DNA of 64,000 nucleotides from Pseudomonadota bacterium (GTDB lineage Bacteria; Bdellovibrionota; UBA1018; CAIMNF01): NCBI GenBank assembly GCA_027488515.1, contig JAIYBN010000004.1, positions 551,252 to 615,251 of the forward strand, read 5' to 3'. Shown piece by piece: positions 1 to 10,154 of this stretch (position 1 is its first letter; each line of letters starts with the position of its first letter). The notes under the pieces were generated by a model. It saw only the letters and a program-made list of their open reading frames with translations, ran no database searches and was not told where the DNA came from. The position numbers and the translations under genes were made by a program.

Positions 1-40
1 GTCCGGTGAATCGTTTTGAAATTGGAGCGGGGATCGCCCA

Positions 41-748
41 GTGAATCTCAAAGCTTTGGCCGAATCACAGATCCCGCCCTCCTGGAAAACAGTCCTCAGG
101 GGTCAAATGGAAGGGGCCGCCTTTGAAAAACTTGCGGACTTTCTCAATAATGAAGTCATTGAAGGCCATTCGATCCACCCGGAGAATGGCAATATCTTCA
201 GTTCCTTCCGATTGACCGACTATGATCGGGTGAAAGTGGTCCTCATCGGACAAGATCCTTATCATGGGGATTCCCAGGCGATCGGTCTCAGTTTTGCCGT
301 GCCGAATTCACTTCGCAAGAAACCGCCGAGCCTCAGAAACCTCTTCAAAGAACTCCAAACCGACTTGAATTGCAACCTTTCGGGTGAACAGTCCGACCTG
401 ACCGGATGGGCGGATCAGGGTGTTCTCCTCCTCAACACTTTGCTGACTGTTCGTCGTGGAGAGCCGCTGTCACACGCAGATTCCGGCTGGACTGAATTCA
501 CCACGGCCGTACTCGATGCATTGAACCGACGGGAAAAGGGAATCGTGTTTCTTTTGTTGGGTGGCCATGCCGGCAAATTGCGATCGCGGATCGATCCGTC
601 CCGACACCGGATCATCGAAGCTCCGCACCCTTCTCCCCTGTCTGCTTATCGCGGGTTCTTCGGGAGTCGGATTTACTCCAGGACGAACGAGGCGCTCCGG
701 GACCTGGGGCTTGATCCGATCGATTGGGGGAAGATCAGTTTAAAATAA
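41..748 (+). CDS. ung: Uracil-DNA glycosylase, family 1
   Basis: 235 aa; GQDPYHG active-site motif, LLLNTLLTVRRG, and HPSPLSAYRGFFGS motif; GTG start. Confidence 0.97.
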   Translation: MNLKALAESQIPPSWKTVLRGQMEGAAFEKLADFLNNEVIEGHSIHPENGNIFSSFRLTDYDRVKVVLIGQDPYHGDSQAIGLSFAVPNSLRKKPPSLRNLFKELQTDLNCNLSGEQSDLTGWADQGVLLLNTLLTVRRGEPLSHADSGWTEFTTAVLDALNRREKGIVFLLLGGHAGKLRSRIDPSRHRIIEAPHPSPLSAYRGFFGSRIYSRTNEALRDLGLDPIDWGKISLK

Positions 749-783
749 AAAAAGGGCCCGAAGCTTGCGCTCGGGCCCTTAGA
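745..783 (-). terminator. Intrinsic terminator, T-tract on the minus strand
   Basis: Minus strand GGGCCCGA-GCGCAAGCT-TCGGGCCC followed by TTTTTTTATTTT; the plus-strand side has only TT, so it is mainly a minus-strand terminator. Confidence 0.8.
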
Positions 784-1110
784 GTCATTACGACTACTAT
801 TCAGGGGGTTTGGGGTGGATCATCGCCTTACGAGTTTTCTTCCGGCTCCCGACTCCAACATTCCCTCTCAAACATTATTCAATTGTGCGATCACTCGCCG
901 CATCTCTCCGAACCTGGCCGGGCTCGAATCTGCGGTCCATGAGACCCACCGACGTCTGGTGGTCATCTCACGCTGGGCTTACCGTGGGGGCCCCGCATCG
1001 TGGAACTGATGCTTATCGTCTCGTGCGTCATGAGACAGCTCTTGTGCTGCGGTTTTTCTCATACCGTCCTCCGTGAAATCAGAATCTCATTGTTGATTGA
1101 TTCGGTCAAC
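750..1110 (-). ncRNA. Putative uncharacterised small transcript
   Basis: Minus strand: TTGACC box near 1110, hairpins such as GAGATGACCACC..GGTGGGTCTC, terminates at the strong 745-783 terminator; no conserved long ORF. Confidence 0.3.
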
Positions 1111-1160
1111 TAATTTTTGAGAAAAATGTGAAGCCTCCTTTCAAAAAAAAGCCTGCGAAA

Positions 1161-2372
1161 TCAGACTGTGTCCGGAGGACCCCGCCTCGATTCGACCCAA
1201 AACCGGGCAAAACCCGACCCGATTCCGCTCAGCATCATGGCCACTCCACAAATTGCGAGCACCGTCCTCACCCCGAGGACCTGAAACGCCCAAGGAGAGA
1301 CCGCAAAAAACACCAAGGTGATGAGTGAATCGAGAATCACTTTCATCCGGAAGATTCCCGCCAACTCTTCGGGGCGATAATGAGTTTGAGCCAGATCCAC
1401 AAAAGGAAGATCATTCACCGGACCGCCCATCGCAGTGATCGCAATCACCCCATGTAGCACGTTCATGTCCCGTGCTCCACTGAGCACCATGAATCCGATT
1501 CCGAGCCAAATCAAGCCACCATATATCCAGAGCTCGGGGTGGCGCCGTCGCACACTCCCGATGCCGATCGCACCGGCGAGGTTCCCGACACCATAGACTG
1601 CAATCAAGGTTCCGAAGATCGACACTTGGCCGGGATGCATCTCATCGACCAACAAGGCCAGACCCACTCCGTATGCGAGACTCCACGCTCCACCACTCAC
1701 ACACTTGGCCCAGATGCTCCTGTGAATCGCCGGGATGCCTCGAATCAGCTTCCACCCCTCAATCCACCCTATCGCCTGTTGAGCGCCCGTTTCAGCGCTT
1801 GCGGCGGCCCAACCGATGGAGCGGATGCTGGCCGCAGAACCGACAAAGGTCAGGGCATTCAGGGTGAAGAAGTGAACCATGGAAATCCAAGCCGTGAGAA
1901 TCCCGATGATCGACGGCCCGACCACGCGAGCCAAGCGGTACGTGGTGGCCATGAGTCCGTTCGCACCCCGGAGCAATTCCGGGCTCCGGGCGACTTTCGG
2001 AACGAACTCCATCAGGACGGGCTCGAAAGCGGAACTGAGACCGAAAAGGAGCAGTGTTGCGACCACCAGGGCAGGAAAACGCCATTGAGGGAATGGATAG
2101 AACACCACCGGCACCAGACTGATCCCGGCACGGTAAAGGTCGAGCCTGACGAGGACGCGATCACTCGGAAGCGATCTGAACCAACGGGAGGCGAAAGTCG
2201 CTCCCAGGAGACCGGAGAGTACGAGCAGGACCGAAAATCCCCCTGCATCCTTCCCGACTTCTTGGACACAGATCCACGTGAACGCCACCCGGTAGATCTC
2301 GTCCCCCACTCCGGACAGGACTTGTCCGAACCAGAGAGCGAAGATGGAGCGATCAAACAGGGCCCGGATCAA
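1161..2372 (-). CDS. MFS transporter
   Basis: 403 aa with about 10-12 hydrophobic segments, MFS-like N-terminus (ALWFGQVLSGVGDEIYRVAFTW); ATGA overlap with upstream pntB. Confidence 0.8.
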   Translation of the reverse strand: MIRALFDRSIFALWFGQVLSGVGDEIYRVAFTWICVQEVGKDAGGFSVLLVLSGLLGATFASRWFRSLPSDRVLVRLDLYRAGISLVPVVFYPFPQWRFPALVVATLLLFGLSSAFEPVLMEFVPKVARSPELLRGANGLMATTYRLARVVGPSIIGILTAWISMVHFFTLNALTFVGSAASIRSIGWAAASAETGAQQAIGWIEGWKLIRGIPAIHRSIWAKCVSGGAWSLAYGVGLALLVDEMHPGQVSIFGTLIAVYGVGNLAGAIGIGSVRRRHPELWIYGGLIWLGIGFMVLSGARDMNVLHGVIAITAMGGPVNDLPFVDLAQTHYRPEELAGIFRMKVILDSLITLVFFAVSPWAFQVLGVRTVLAICGVAMMLSGIGSGFARFWVESRRGPPDTV

Positions 2373-3760
2373 ACGGTCTTCAGCTCGTTGACCAGTTTCT
2401 GGAGGCTCTCCTTGGCGTCACCGAACAACATGCCGCACTTGGAGTTGAAGAAGAGCTCGTTCTCGATCCCGGCATAACCCGATTTCATGGACCGTTTGAG
2501 AACGATGATCTGCTTCGACTGGTCCACATCCAGAATCGGCATCCCGAAGATCGGACTGGTGGGATCGGTCTTGGCGGCTGGGTTCACGACGTCATTGGCA
2601 CCGACGACCAGTACGGCATCTGTCGTGGAGAACTCCGAGTTGATGTGCTCCATCTCGACGAGTTTGTCATAACTGACATTGCTCTCGGCAAGGAGGACAT
2701 TCATGTGCCCCGGCATCCGACCCGCAACAGGGTGGATCGCATACTTCACGTCGACGCCCTCTGCTTCGAGGAGGCTTTCCAGCTCATGGCAAACATGCTG
2801 GGCCTGGGCCACGGCAAGACCATACCCCGGCACGATGATCACCTTCTGGGCGTACTTCATCATGATGGCCACATCGGTCGCCTGGACCTCACGGACCGAA
2901 CCGGAAACCGCTTTGCCACCACCGGAAGAGCCGGATCCTGCAAGTCCGATCAGTACGTTGGTCAGAGACCGGTTCATGGCCTTACACATCACCACGGTGA
3001 GGATGGTTCCCGCGGAACCGACCAACACCCCTCCCATGAGCATCACGTTGTTGTGGTACAGAAAGCCACCACATGCTGCTGCGACTCCGGTGAACGAGTT
3101 CAGGAGTGAGATCACGACCGGCATGTCGGCTCCGCCGATCGGAAGCACGAAAAAGAGACCGTAAACCGCCGAAATCCCGATTGTGGTCAAAAACCAGAGC
3201 ATGCCCTGGTCCCCGCCCTGAAACGTCAGGAACGAAGCGCCGATCACCCCGAACACGAGGATCGCATTGATGAATTGTTGCCCTTGGAAACGGTAATCCC
3301 CCACCGAGCCGTTCAGCTTGCCCCAAGCGACCATGCTCCCGATGAAGGAAACGGTGCCGATGATGAGGCCCGCAATGATCGGAAGGTAGTGACCGAGAGT
3401 CAGGACCTCACCGCTTGCCTGGATGGCCCGCCACTCGATGACCGAAATCAGTGCGGCACAAAGCCCGCCCATCCCGTTGAAGAGAGAGACCATCTCGGGC
3501 ATGGCGGTCATCTGGACCCGTCTGGCCATCACGGTCCCGACGAGGGTCCCGATCACGATGGCGATGGCGATCCAGCTCAAGTTCCCGATGACCCGGAATC
3601 CCTCGTCACCCAGAAAGCAGGTCCCGAAGACGGAAACCGCCATCCCGGCGGCGGCGACGAGGTTCCCTTTCCGGGCAGAATCAGGTTGCCCCATCATCTT
3701 GAGACCGACGACGAAGGCGATGGAACCGAACAAATAAGCGAGTTCGAGAAGGTGACTCAT
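2369..3760 (-). CDS. pntB: NAD(P) transhydrogenase subunit beta
   Basis: 463 aa; membrane domain plus NADP-binding domain (VIIVPGYGLAVAQAQH, HPVAGRMPGHMNVLLAE, VLVVGANDVVNPAA). Confidence 0.96.
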   Translation of the reverse strand: MSHLLELAYLFGSIAFVVGLKMMGQPDSARKGNLVAAAGMAVSVFGTCFLGDEGFRVIGNLSWIAIAIVIGTLVGTVMARRVQMTAMPEMVSLFNGMGGLCAALISVIEWRAIQASGEVLTLGHYLPIIAGLIIGTVSFIGSMVAWGKLNGSVGDYRFQGQQFINAILVFGVIGASFLTFQGGDQGMLWFLTTIGISAVYGLFFVLPIGGADMPVVISLLNSFTGVAAACGGFLYHNNVMLMGGVLVGSAGTILTVVMCKAMNRSLTNVLIGLAGSGSSGGGKAVSGSVREVQATDVAIMMKYAQKVIIVPGYGLAVAQAQHVCHELESLLEAEGVDVKYAIHPVAGRMPGHMNVLLAESNVSYDKLVEMEHINSEFSTTDAVLVVGANDVVNPAAKTDPTSPIFGMPILDVDQSKQIIVLKRSMKSGYAGIENELFFNSKCGMLFGDAKESLQKLVNELKTV

Positions 3761-4089
3761 GACTTCGCTCCCCCTTTACCCGGCTTCTTCTTGAACATCT
3801 CGAGCATCCGGTCGGTCACCACGAACCCACCGATCACGTTCAGGGTCCCGACGATCACGCCGAGGAATCCGACCGTCTTGCTGATCCAATCTTCTTCTCC
3901 CGCCTTACCGAGGACGATGATCGCCCCGATCAAGACCACGCCGTGAATGGCGTTGGCACCGCTCATGAGCGGAGTGTGCAACACACTCGGAACATGGGAA
4001 ATCAACTCGATCCCCACAAAAATCATCAAGACAATCAAATACACGAAGGTGATGTTCTCACCGATCCAATTCAACAGTTCCATGTCCAC
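3757..4089 (-). CDS. pntAB: NAD(P) transhydrogenase subunit alpha part 2 (membrane)
   Basis: 110 aa membrane protein between the pntAA and pntB homologues; GIELISHVPSVLHTPLMSGANAIHGVV motif. Confidence 0.93.
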   Translation of the reverse strand: MDMELLNWIGENITFVYLIVLMIFVGIELISHVPSVLHTPLMSGANAIHGVVLIGAIIVLGKAGEEDWISKTVGFLGVIVGTLNVIGGFVVTDRMLEMFKKKPGKGGAKS

Positions 4090-4090
4090 C

Positions 4091-5200
4091 TCAGTTCGAT
4101 GCGTGCCGGATCTCGCCTTGATGGCAGATCAGACAGCCTTGGACGATCTCGTCCTTCAGGTCAAAAACCATTTCCCCTTTCGGGGCGATCAATTTGAACA
4201 ACTCGAGCAGGTTCCGGGCGAAGAGCTCGCTCGCATTGCTCGCCAGCTGCGAAGGCAGGTTGAGCGCCCCCACGATGCGGACACCGTTCACCTCGGCGAT
4301 CTCGCCGGGACGGGTCTTGGTGCAATTCCCGCCTTGCTCGGCGGCCATGTCGACCAACACCGCCCCTGATTTCATCAAGGAGACCTGTTCGTCGTCGACC
4401 AGAATCGGGGCCTTGCGTCCGGGAACCAATGCGGTCGTGATCACCAGATCGGCTTGAGCCAGGGACTTGTTCACAGCCGCACGCTGGGCTTTACGGTATT
4501 CCTCGGTGGCTTCTTTGGCGTATCCGCCTTCGCTTCCGACGGATGCACCTTGGACTTCAATGAACTTCCCTCCGAGACTCTGAACCTGTTCTTTGGTCTC
4601 AGGGCGCACATCGGTCGCTTCAACCACCGCTCCCAAGCGCTTCGCCGTGGCGATCGCCTGGAGGCCGGCGACTCCGGCTCCGAACACGAGCACCTTGGCG
4701 GGCGTCACGGTCCCGGCCGCGGTCATCAGCATCGGGAAAATCTTGTCCATCACCGAGGCACCTTCGATCACCGCTCGATAACCTGCGAGATTGGCCTGGG
4801 AGCTCAGGACATCCATGCTTTGGGCTCGCGAAATCCGCGGAATCGCATCGAGAGAAAAAGCGGAAACTTTTTTGGAATTCAATGCCCGGACCACTTCGGC
4901 TGAAGTGCGGTGTTGGAGAATGGAAATCCAGACCGATCCCTCGGGCAATTCTATGACCCGGTTCGCTTCGGGAATGTTAATTTGGACGAAAACGGTCGCT
5001 TCCTTGAGCAAGGCCGCTCCGCCATCCACCACGCGGACTCCGACCTGTTCGTAACTCGAGTCAGAAAAGTGGGCGGGAACGCCGGCCCCTTTTTCGATCG
5101 AGACCTCATGCCCCATCTTTTTCAGCTGAGCACACACCTGGGGTGTCAGCGCGACCCGGTGTTCACCGGCGCGCGTTTCCTTGAACATCGCGATTCTCAT
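4091..5200 (-). CDS. pntAA: NAD(P) transhydrogenase subunit alpha part 1 (NAD-binding)
   Basis: 369 aa; AlaDH/PNT domains (KETRAGEHRVALTPQ, GAGVAGLQAIATAKRLGAVVEATDVRP). Confidence 0.95.
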   Translation of the reverse strand: MRIAMFKETRAGEHRVALTPQVCAQLKKMGHEVSIEKGAGVPAHFSDSSYEQVGVRVVDGGAALLKEATVFVQINIPEANRVIELPEGSVWISILQHRTSAEVVRALNSKKVSAFSLDAIPRISRAQSMDVLSSQANLAGYRAVIEGASVMDKIFPMLMTAAGTVTPAKVLVFGAGVAGLQAIATAKRLGAVVEATDVRPETKEQVQSLGGKFIEVQGASVGSEGGYAKEATEEYRKAQRAAVNKSLAQADLVITTALVPGRKAPILVDDEQVSLMKSGAVLVDMAAEQGGNCTKTRPGEIAEVNGVRIVGALNLPSQLASNASELFARNLLELFKLIAPKGEMVFDLKDEIVQGCLICHQGEIRHASN

Positions 5201-5313
5201 AGATGGCTCTCCATGGGGAAAAGTCTAACGAAAGCCCATGCTTTTGTCTCAAGTAAAGTTCGAATCTGTGATTGTTCTTCTCTGTCGCATCGCACCCTCG
5301 CTATACTGCCCTC

Positions 5314-6696
5314 ATGCTGAATGAAGTGACTGCAAAAAAAGTGATCGATTGCGCCCTCTCCCTCGGTGCCGACTTCGCGGACCTGTTCGTGGAACGCAAC
5401 CGGACGCTCTCCGTGAACCTGAAATCGAGCAAGGTGGATCAAATTACTGACGGGATCGACTTCGGAATCGGTCTTCGGGTCTTGTTCGGGACCAAAGTCC
5501 TCTATGGCTACACCAATTCGCCGGTTGAGGACGAGTTGATCCGGGTGATCCGTCTCCTGTGCGCGCCAGATCAGCGGACCTCCACCCGGACCGTTCCGAT
5601 CGCCTTTCGATCGGAAGCAAGCTCACGGCGTTCGCCTGTTCCCGCAACGAACGGATCCGATCTCGAGGCCCGGATCCGCCTGCTGAGAAAAATCGACGAA
5701 CTCACGCGGAAGCAGAGTCGGGAAATCTCGCAGGTTTCGGCCCACTCACTCGAGCGTCACCAGGAAATCGAATTGTTCAACTCTCAAGGACTTCACGCCA
5801 CGGACCTCAGGCTGTACACCCGGATCGGATCGGAGGCCGTTGCCACTGACGGTGACCAGAAGGATTCCGCGTTTTACGGACCAGGAGCTTCTTTGGGTTG
5901 GGAATTCGCTGAAGGTATCGATCCGGCATTCATCGCTAACGAAATCGCACGCCGGGCCGTGACCTCGCTCCACGCAGAGCCTTGCCCGGCCGGCACCATG
6001 CCGGTTGTGATCGACCATGCTTTCGGAGGGGTGATCTTCCACGAGGCCTGCGGCCACTTGCTCGAAACCACTTCCGTCGAGAAAAAAGCTTCGGTTTTCT
6101 GGGACAAAAAAGGGGAAATGATCGCCCACCCTGCGGTGAGTGCGGTGGATGATGGAACCATCGCCGGTGCCTGGGGATCCCTGTCGATCGACGACGAGGG
6201 CATGCCCACAGAGCGTACCCAGCTCATTCGCAATGGCCGCCTCGAGAATTTCATGGCCGATTATGTCGGGAACCTGAAAACCGGCCACCCGAGGACCGGA
6301 TCGGCCCGGAGACAGAGTTACCGTTTCGCACCGGCTTCCCGGATGCGGAACACCTTCATCGAGCCGGGACCGCACCGTTTCGAAGAACTGATCGCAAGTG
6401 TCGATCGCGGACTCTATGCACGCTCGATGGGAGGCGGTTCGGTGAAAACCGGAACCGGTGAATTCAATTTCTCCGTTCAGGAAGGCTATTTGATCGAAAA
6501 CGGAATGATCTCCCGCCCCGTCAAGGGCGCGACCCTGATCGGCACGGGCCCGGAGACCCTGAAACGGATCTCGATGGTCGCGGACAATTTCGAGATCATG
6601 GCCGGCATGTGCGGCTCCGTGAGTGGAAGCATCCCCGCCAGCGTGGGACAGCCCGCCCTCAAGGTGGATGAGATCCTGGTCGGAGGTGCGAAATGA
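5314..6696 (+). CDS. tldD: TldD metalloprotease subunit
   Basis: FGGVIFHEACGHLLE metal site; start moved to ATG 5314 (MLNEVTAKK) because a -10-like TATACT ends 6 nt upstream. Confidence 0.93.
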   Translation: MLNEVTAKKVIDCALSLGADFADLFVERNRTLSVNLKSSKVDQITDGIDFGIGLRVLFGTKVLYGYTNSPVEDELIRVIRLLCAPDQRTSTRTVPIAFRSEASSRRSPVPATNGSDLEARIRLLRKIDELTRKQSREISQVSAHSLERHQEIELFNSQGLHATDLRLYTRIGSEAVATDGDQKDSAFYGPGASLGWEFAEGIDPAFIANEIARRAVTSLHAEPCPAGTMPVVIDHAFGGVIFHEACGHLLETTSVEKKASVFWDKKGEMIAHPAVSAVDDGTIAGAWGSLSIDDEGMPTERTQLIRNGRLENFMADYVGNLKTGHPRTGSARRQSYRFAPASRMRNTFIEPGPHRFEELIASVDRGLYARSMGGGSVKTGTGEFNFSVQEGYLIENGMISRPVKGATLIGTGPETLKRISMVADNFEIMAGMCGSVSGSIPASVGQPALKVDEILVGGAK

Positions 6697-8024
6697 GGAC
6701 GGAAATCGAAACCACGCTCGAATGGGCCAGGAAACTCGGCGCGGATGAATCCGACGTGATCCTGAACGAAGGCAACGCGCTTTCACTCTCGGCGCAGCAG
6801 GGGCGGATCGAGACTTACAAGGTCACCTCTTCGCGCCTCATCGGAGTCCGGGTGATCCGGGATCATCGGGTGGGCATCAGTTATTCGGAAGACTTGTCTG
6901 CGGATTCACTCCGTTCCATGGTGGAGAGCGCCATCCGTCTCACCCATGCGGTCGAGCCGGATGAAAACCAGAGCATCACCCTGGGCGGGGCTCCCGTGGT
7001 CGACACGAATTCGAAGACTTATCGAGAAGATTCGACGCCACTGGAAGAGAAGATCAAACTCACCCTCCATCTTGAAGACGAAATCAAGAGAAGGGATCCG
7101 AGAACCCAGGCCGTTCCCTACAACGGCTATGCGGAGGGCGAGTCCCACTCTTTTTACGGAAATCACCTGGGTCTCCGCGTTTATGAAAGGGAAAAATCTT
7201 TCAATTGCTACACTTCTGCGCTTCTCAAAGACGGAGAAAAGCAGGCCCTTTTCTACCGGAGCAGCAATGGCAGGACCTTTTCGGAGCTTTCACCTGAGAA
7301 TGCGATTCGAGAGACCTTGAGGTTCACCAGAACCTTGCTCGAAGCGAAACCCGTGCCGACCGGAAAGTATGACGTGATCTTCGAACCGGATTGCTTTCAG
7401 TCGCTCTTCAGCTGCTTCACAGGGTTGTTCTCGGCCAAAGCTGTCAAAGACGGCTACAGCCGCTTTGGAAATTCCATCGGTGAGACCATCGCCCACCCCG
7501 AACTGACTCTCCGGGACCTGCCCCGATACGAAAAGGGCTTTCACCACATCCTGACCGATGCCGAAGGTGTCGCCAAAACGGATCTGACTCTGATCGAGGG
7601 AGGCCGATTGGTTTCCCTTTACCACAATACGGCCACAGCCCGACACTTCGGGGTCAAGACCACAGGCCATGCGAGTCGGAGCCCCAAGGGGCAACTCGGC
7701 ACGTCCCTGACTCAACTGGTGATCGACCCCGGAACCACCCCGGCCGAACGGCTGGCTTCAGGGAACGTGCTCCGCATCTTCGCCTTGGACGGATTGCATG
7801 CCGGGGTCAATGCCTCCTCGGGAGCATTTTCACTCGCAGCGAGCGGAGAACTCGTTCAGGACGGTGTCGTGGTCCAAGGAGTGAAAGGCATCACCCTTTC
7901 GGGCAACTTTTTTGATTTGATCCGGAATGTTTCGGGTGTCGGGCAAACCTTGCTCCCCACCACGGGCAGGGGGTTCTTCGCTCCGGAGATCCGGTTCACC
8001 GGACTGCAGGTGGCCGGCCACTGA
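6693..8024 (+). CDS. tldE: TldE/PmbA metalloprotease subunit
   Basis: 443 aa PmbA-like, ATGA overlap with tldD. Confidence 0.9.
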   Translation: MRTEIETTLEWARKLGADESDVILNEGNALSLSAQQGRIETYKVTSSRLIGVRVIRDHRVGISYSEDLSADSLRSMVESAIRLTHAVEPDENQSITLGGAPVVDTNSKTYREDSTPLEEKIKLTLHLEDEIKRRDPRTQAVPYNGYAEGESHSFYGNHLGLRVYEREKSFNCYTSALLKDGEKQALFYRSSNGRTFSELSPENAIRETLRFTRTLLEAKPVPTGKYDVIFEPDCFQSLFSCFTGLFSAKAVKDGYSRFGNSIGETIAHPELTLRDLPRYEKGFHHILTDAEGVAKTDLTLIEGGRLVSLYHNTATARHFGVKTTGHASRSPKGQLGTSLTQLVIDPGTTPAERLASGNVLRIFALDGLHAGVNASSGAFSLAASGELVQDGVVVQGVKGITLSGNFFDLIRNVSGVGQTLLPTTGRGFFAPEIRFTGLQVAGH

Positions 8025-8061
8025 ATTCCGTGGTAGAATCTCAACAAAGAGGGAGAGACCC

Positions 8062-8274
8062 ATGTTTGGAATATCATTCGAGCACCTGCTGATCATCGGG
8101 GTCGTATTGCTGATCTTCGGACCGAAACGGCTCCCGGACCTCGGCCGCTCCCTGGGGCAATCGATCAAGAACTTCAAGGACTCCTTCAATGGAATCGGGC
8201 AGGATCCCGAAACTCCCGACCGGATCGCTGAAAAAAAGAAGTCCGACGACGGAAATCCCCCCCAAAACAGCTAG
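8062..8274 (+). CDS. tatA: Twin-arginine translocase subunit TatA/E
   Basis: 70 aa; FGISFEHLLIIGVVLLIFGPKRLPDLGRSLG TM plus FGPKRLP motif; SD GGGAGAG. Confidence 0.92.
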   Translation: MFGISFEHLLIIGVVLLIFGPKRLPDLGRSLGQSIKNFKDSFNGIGQDPETPDRIAEKKKSDDGNPPQNS

Positions 8275-8332
8275 ACAGTCCGGTCTTCCTTTGGTCTGAT
8301 GAGCAGGATTGAACCGACCTAAAGGGGGATCC

Positions 8333-9697
8333 ATGCGTTTCATCATTCTTGCGTTGCTGACCCTGTCCAGCGTTCCTGCCATTGCACGTGCTTCCGATCA
8401 AGATCTCAAGCATCTTCCGAAGCCGTTCACCTACCGGGATTCCAAAGCGGTCTTCGCGGATTTTGAAGAAGCTTTGTACGAGGTGACCTACGACCTGGGT
8501 GCCAAGCAAGCCGTGGCCAAGGCGCAGATCCGGTTCCTGACCATTGAAGCCGGGTATCCGGTGTTCGATTCGGTGAAAACTCCCACCTCCCTTTCGTTGG
8601 ACGGCCAGGCGGTGACTTCCACCCTCACCCGCACTCCGAACCAGGAAAGCTCGGTCCGGGTCATCGACCGCCTGACCCAGCCGGGTGTCCACGAACTGGA
8701 CGTGATCCTGCCCCTCACGGATCTGGTCGAGTTCCGCCAGGACGGCGTCAAGAGCGCCTTCTGGACCTCCGACCTCGAAGACCGCAATTTCCTGGAGCGC
8801 TACCTTCCGGCGAACCTCGAGTTCGACCAGGTGAAGATGACCCTGATCCTCCGCTTCAAGGGGCTGCAATCGGAACAAACGATCTACACCAATGGATCGG
8901 TCCATCGCTACGACTCGACCACTTACGAGATCCGTTACCCGTCCCATTTCACCTCCTCCAGCATCTTTTTCCATACCGCGCCCAAAGGCCTTTATCCGGA
9001 GCTCCGCTTCGGACTCCGGTCGATCGACGGTCGGGAGCTTCCCGTGGTGCTGTACACCAACGGCGGGGTTTTCTCGTCTTCGCTGGACCGTTTGAAGGAC
9101 CGGGTGACTGCGGTGATCGCGGAGCTCGAGCGTGATTACGGTCCGTTCCCTCATCCCTCCATCACCGTTTACCTGGCTGGAGCGGGTGGAATGGAATATT
9201 GTGGCGCGACCATGACCGACTTCTCGGCTGTGGGCCACGAACTGTTCCACTCCTACTTCGCCCGCGGCATGATGCCGGCGAACGGCAATGCGGGCTGGGT
9301 GGACGAGGCTCTTGCCTCCTGGCGCGATGACGGCTATCAAGCCATCGGAAGCCTGTCCGGCAGCACGGGGATGTCGTCTCATCCTTATTACACCCGCTCG
9401 ACCGACCGTGCCGCATATTCCTTCGGCGAACGCTTCATGAGCTACCTGGACGGTAAAACCCGCTCGAAAGGCGGACTCAAACCGTTCATGCGGCACCTGA
9501 TCGCGACCCGGGTGTTCCGTCCGTTCCACATCGAGGAATTCATCGGATGGATGGGTGACTACTACCAATCCTCCTTCGTTGAGGACTTCAAACGCTACAC
9601 TTTCGGCACCCGCTCCCTGGAAAGTGCGTTGCCTGTCCGCAACTCGAACGAAGTGCACCAAAAGATGCATCCTGAGATGCTTCAATCCCTGCTCTAA
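8333..9697 (+). CDS. Secreted gluzincin-like (M1-type) metallopeptidase
   Basis: Signal peptide MRFIILALLTLSSVPAIARA; HELFHSYFARG (HExxH) followed by WVDEALASW glutamate. Confidence 0.65.
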   Translation: MRFIILALLTLSSVPAIARASDQDLKHLPKPFTYRDSKAVFADFEEALYEVTYDLGAKQAVAKAQIRFLTIEAGYPVFDSVKTPTSLSLDGQAVTSTLTRTPNQESSVRVIDRLTQPGVHELDVILPLTDLVEFRQDGVKSAFWTSDLEDRNFLERYLPANLEFDQVKMTLILRFKGLQSEQTIYTNGSVHRYDSTTYEIRYPSHFTSSSIFFHTAPKGLYPELRFGLRSIDGRELPVVLYTNGGVFSSSLDRLKDRVTAVIAELERDYGPFPHPSITVYLAGAGGMEYCGATMTDFSAVGHELFHSYFARGMMPANGNAGWVDEALASWRDDGYQAIGSLSGSTGMSSHPYYTRSTDRAAYSFGERFMSYLDGKTRSKGGLKPFMRHLIATRVFRPFHIEEFIGWMGDYYQSSFVEDFKRYTFGTRSLESALPVRNSNEVHQKMHPEMLQSLL

Positions 9698-9707
9698 GGA
9701 GAACCTG

Positions 9708-10154
9708 ATGAAGTCGAACACTTCCCGCCCTGTACTGACCCTCGAGGCTGCGCGGTTCCTGGTGGACCAAGCGGTGAAACACGCCTCTGAGACCGGCATG
9801 AGGATTTCGGTCGCTGTTCTCGACCATGCGGGACGCCTTCGGGCATTCGCCTCCATGGACGATGCCGCGCACGTGAGCCTGGAAGGCTCGATCAAGAAAG
9901 CCAAGACCGCCATGGGCTTCGGCCTTCCGACCGGGGACACCTGGTACCAGTTCATCAAAGACGATCCCATCCTGCTCCAAGGGGCACAACACCTTCCGGA
10001 CTTCATCCTCCTGGGCGGGGGCTCCCCTCTCAAGGCCAAGGGAGCCCTGATCGGAGCGATCGGAGTGAGCGGAGGCCATTACGCGCAGGATGAGAAGTGC
10101 GTGAATGCCGCACTCGATGCCCTCCAAAAACTGGATCCTGAATTCGGAGCATGA
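9708..10154 (+). CDS. GlcG/HbpS-family (DUF336-like) protein
   Basis: AVLDHAGRLRAFASMDDA, GALIGAIGVSGG motifs; SD AAGGAGA before ATG 9708. Confidence 0.8.
   Translation: MKSNTSRPVLTLEAARFLVDQAVKHASETGMRISVAVLDHAGRLRAFASMDDAAHVSLEGSIKKAKTAMGFGLPTGDTWYQFIKDDPILLQGAQHLPDFILLGGGSPLKAKGALIGAIGVSGGHYAQDEKCVNAALDALQKLDPEFGA

Noticed and set aside
900-960. tRNA-like T-arm (CCGGGCTCGAATCTGCGG)
   Set aside because: The flanking 5-bp stems do not pair and no acceptor or D-arm is found; chance match.
8186-10039. 617-aa minus-strand ORF, and similar long antisense ORFs (1539-2477, 12014-13450, 37498-39261, 44155-45978, 55999-57126)
   Set aside because: They mirror clearly conserved genes on the other strand. 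High GC at third codon positions produces long open antisense frames with His/Arg/Pro-rich low-quality translations.
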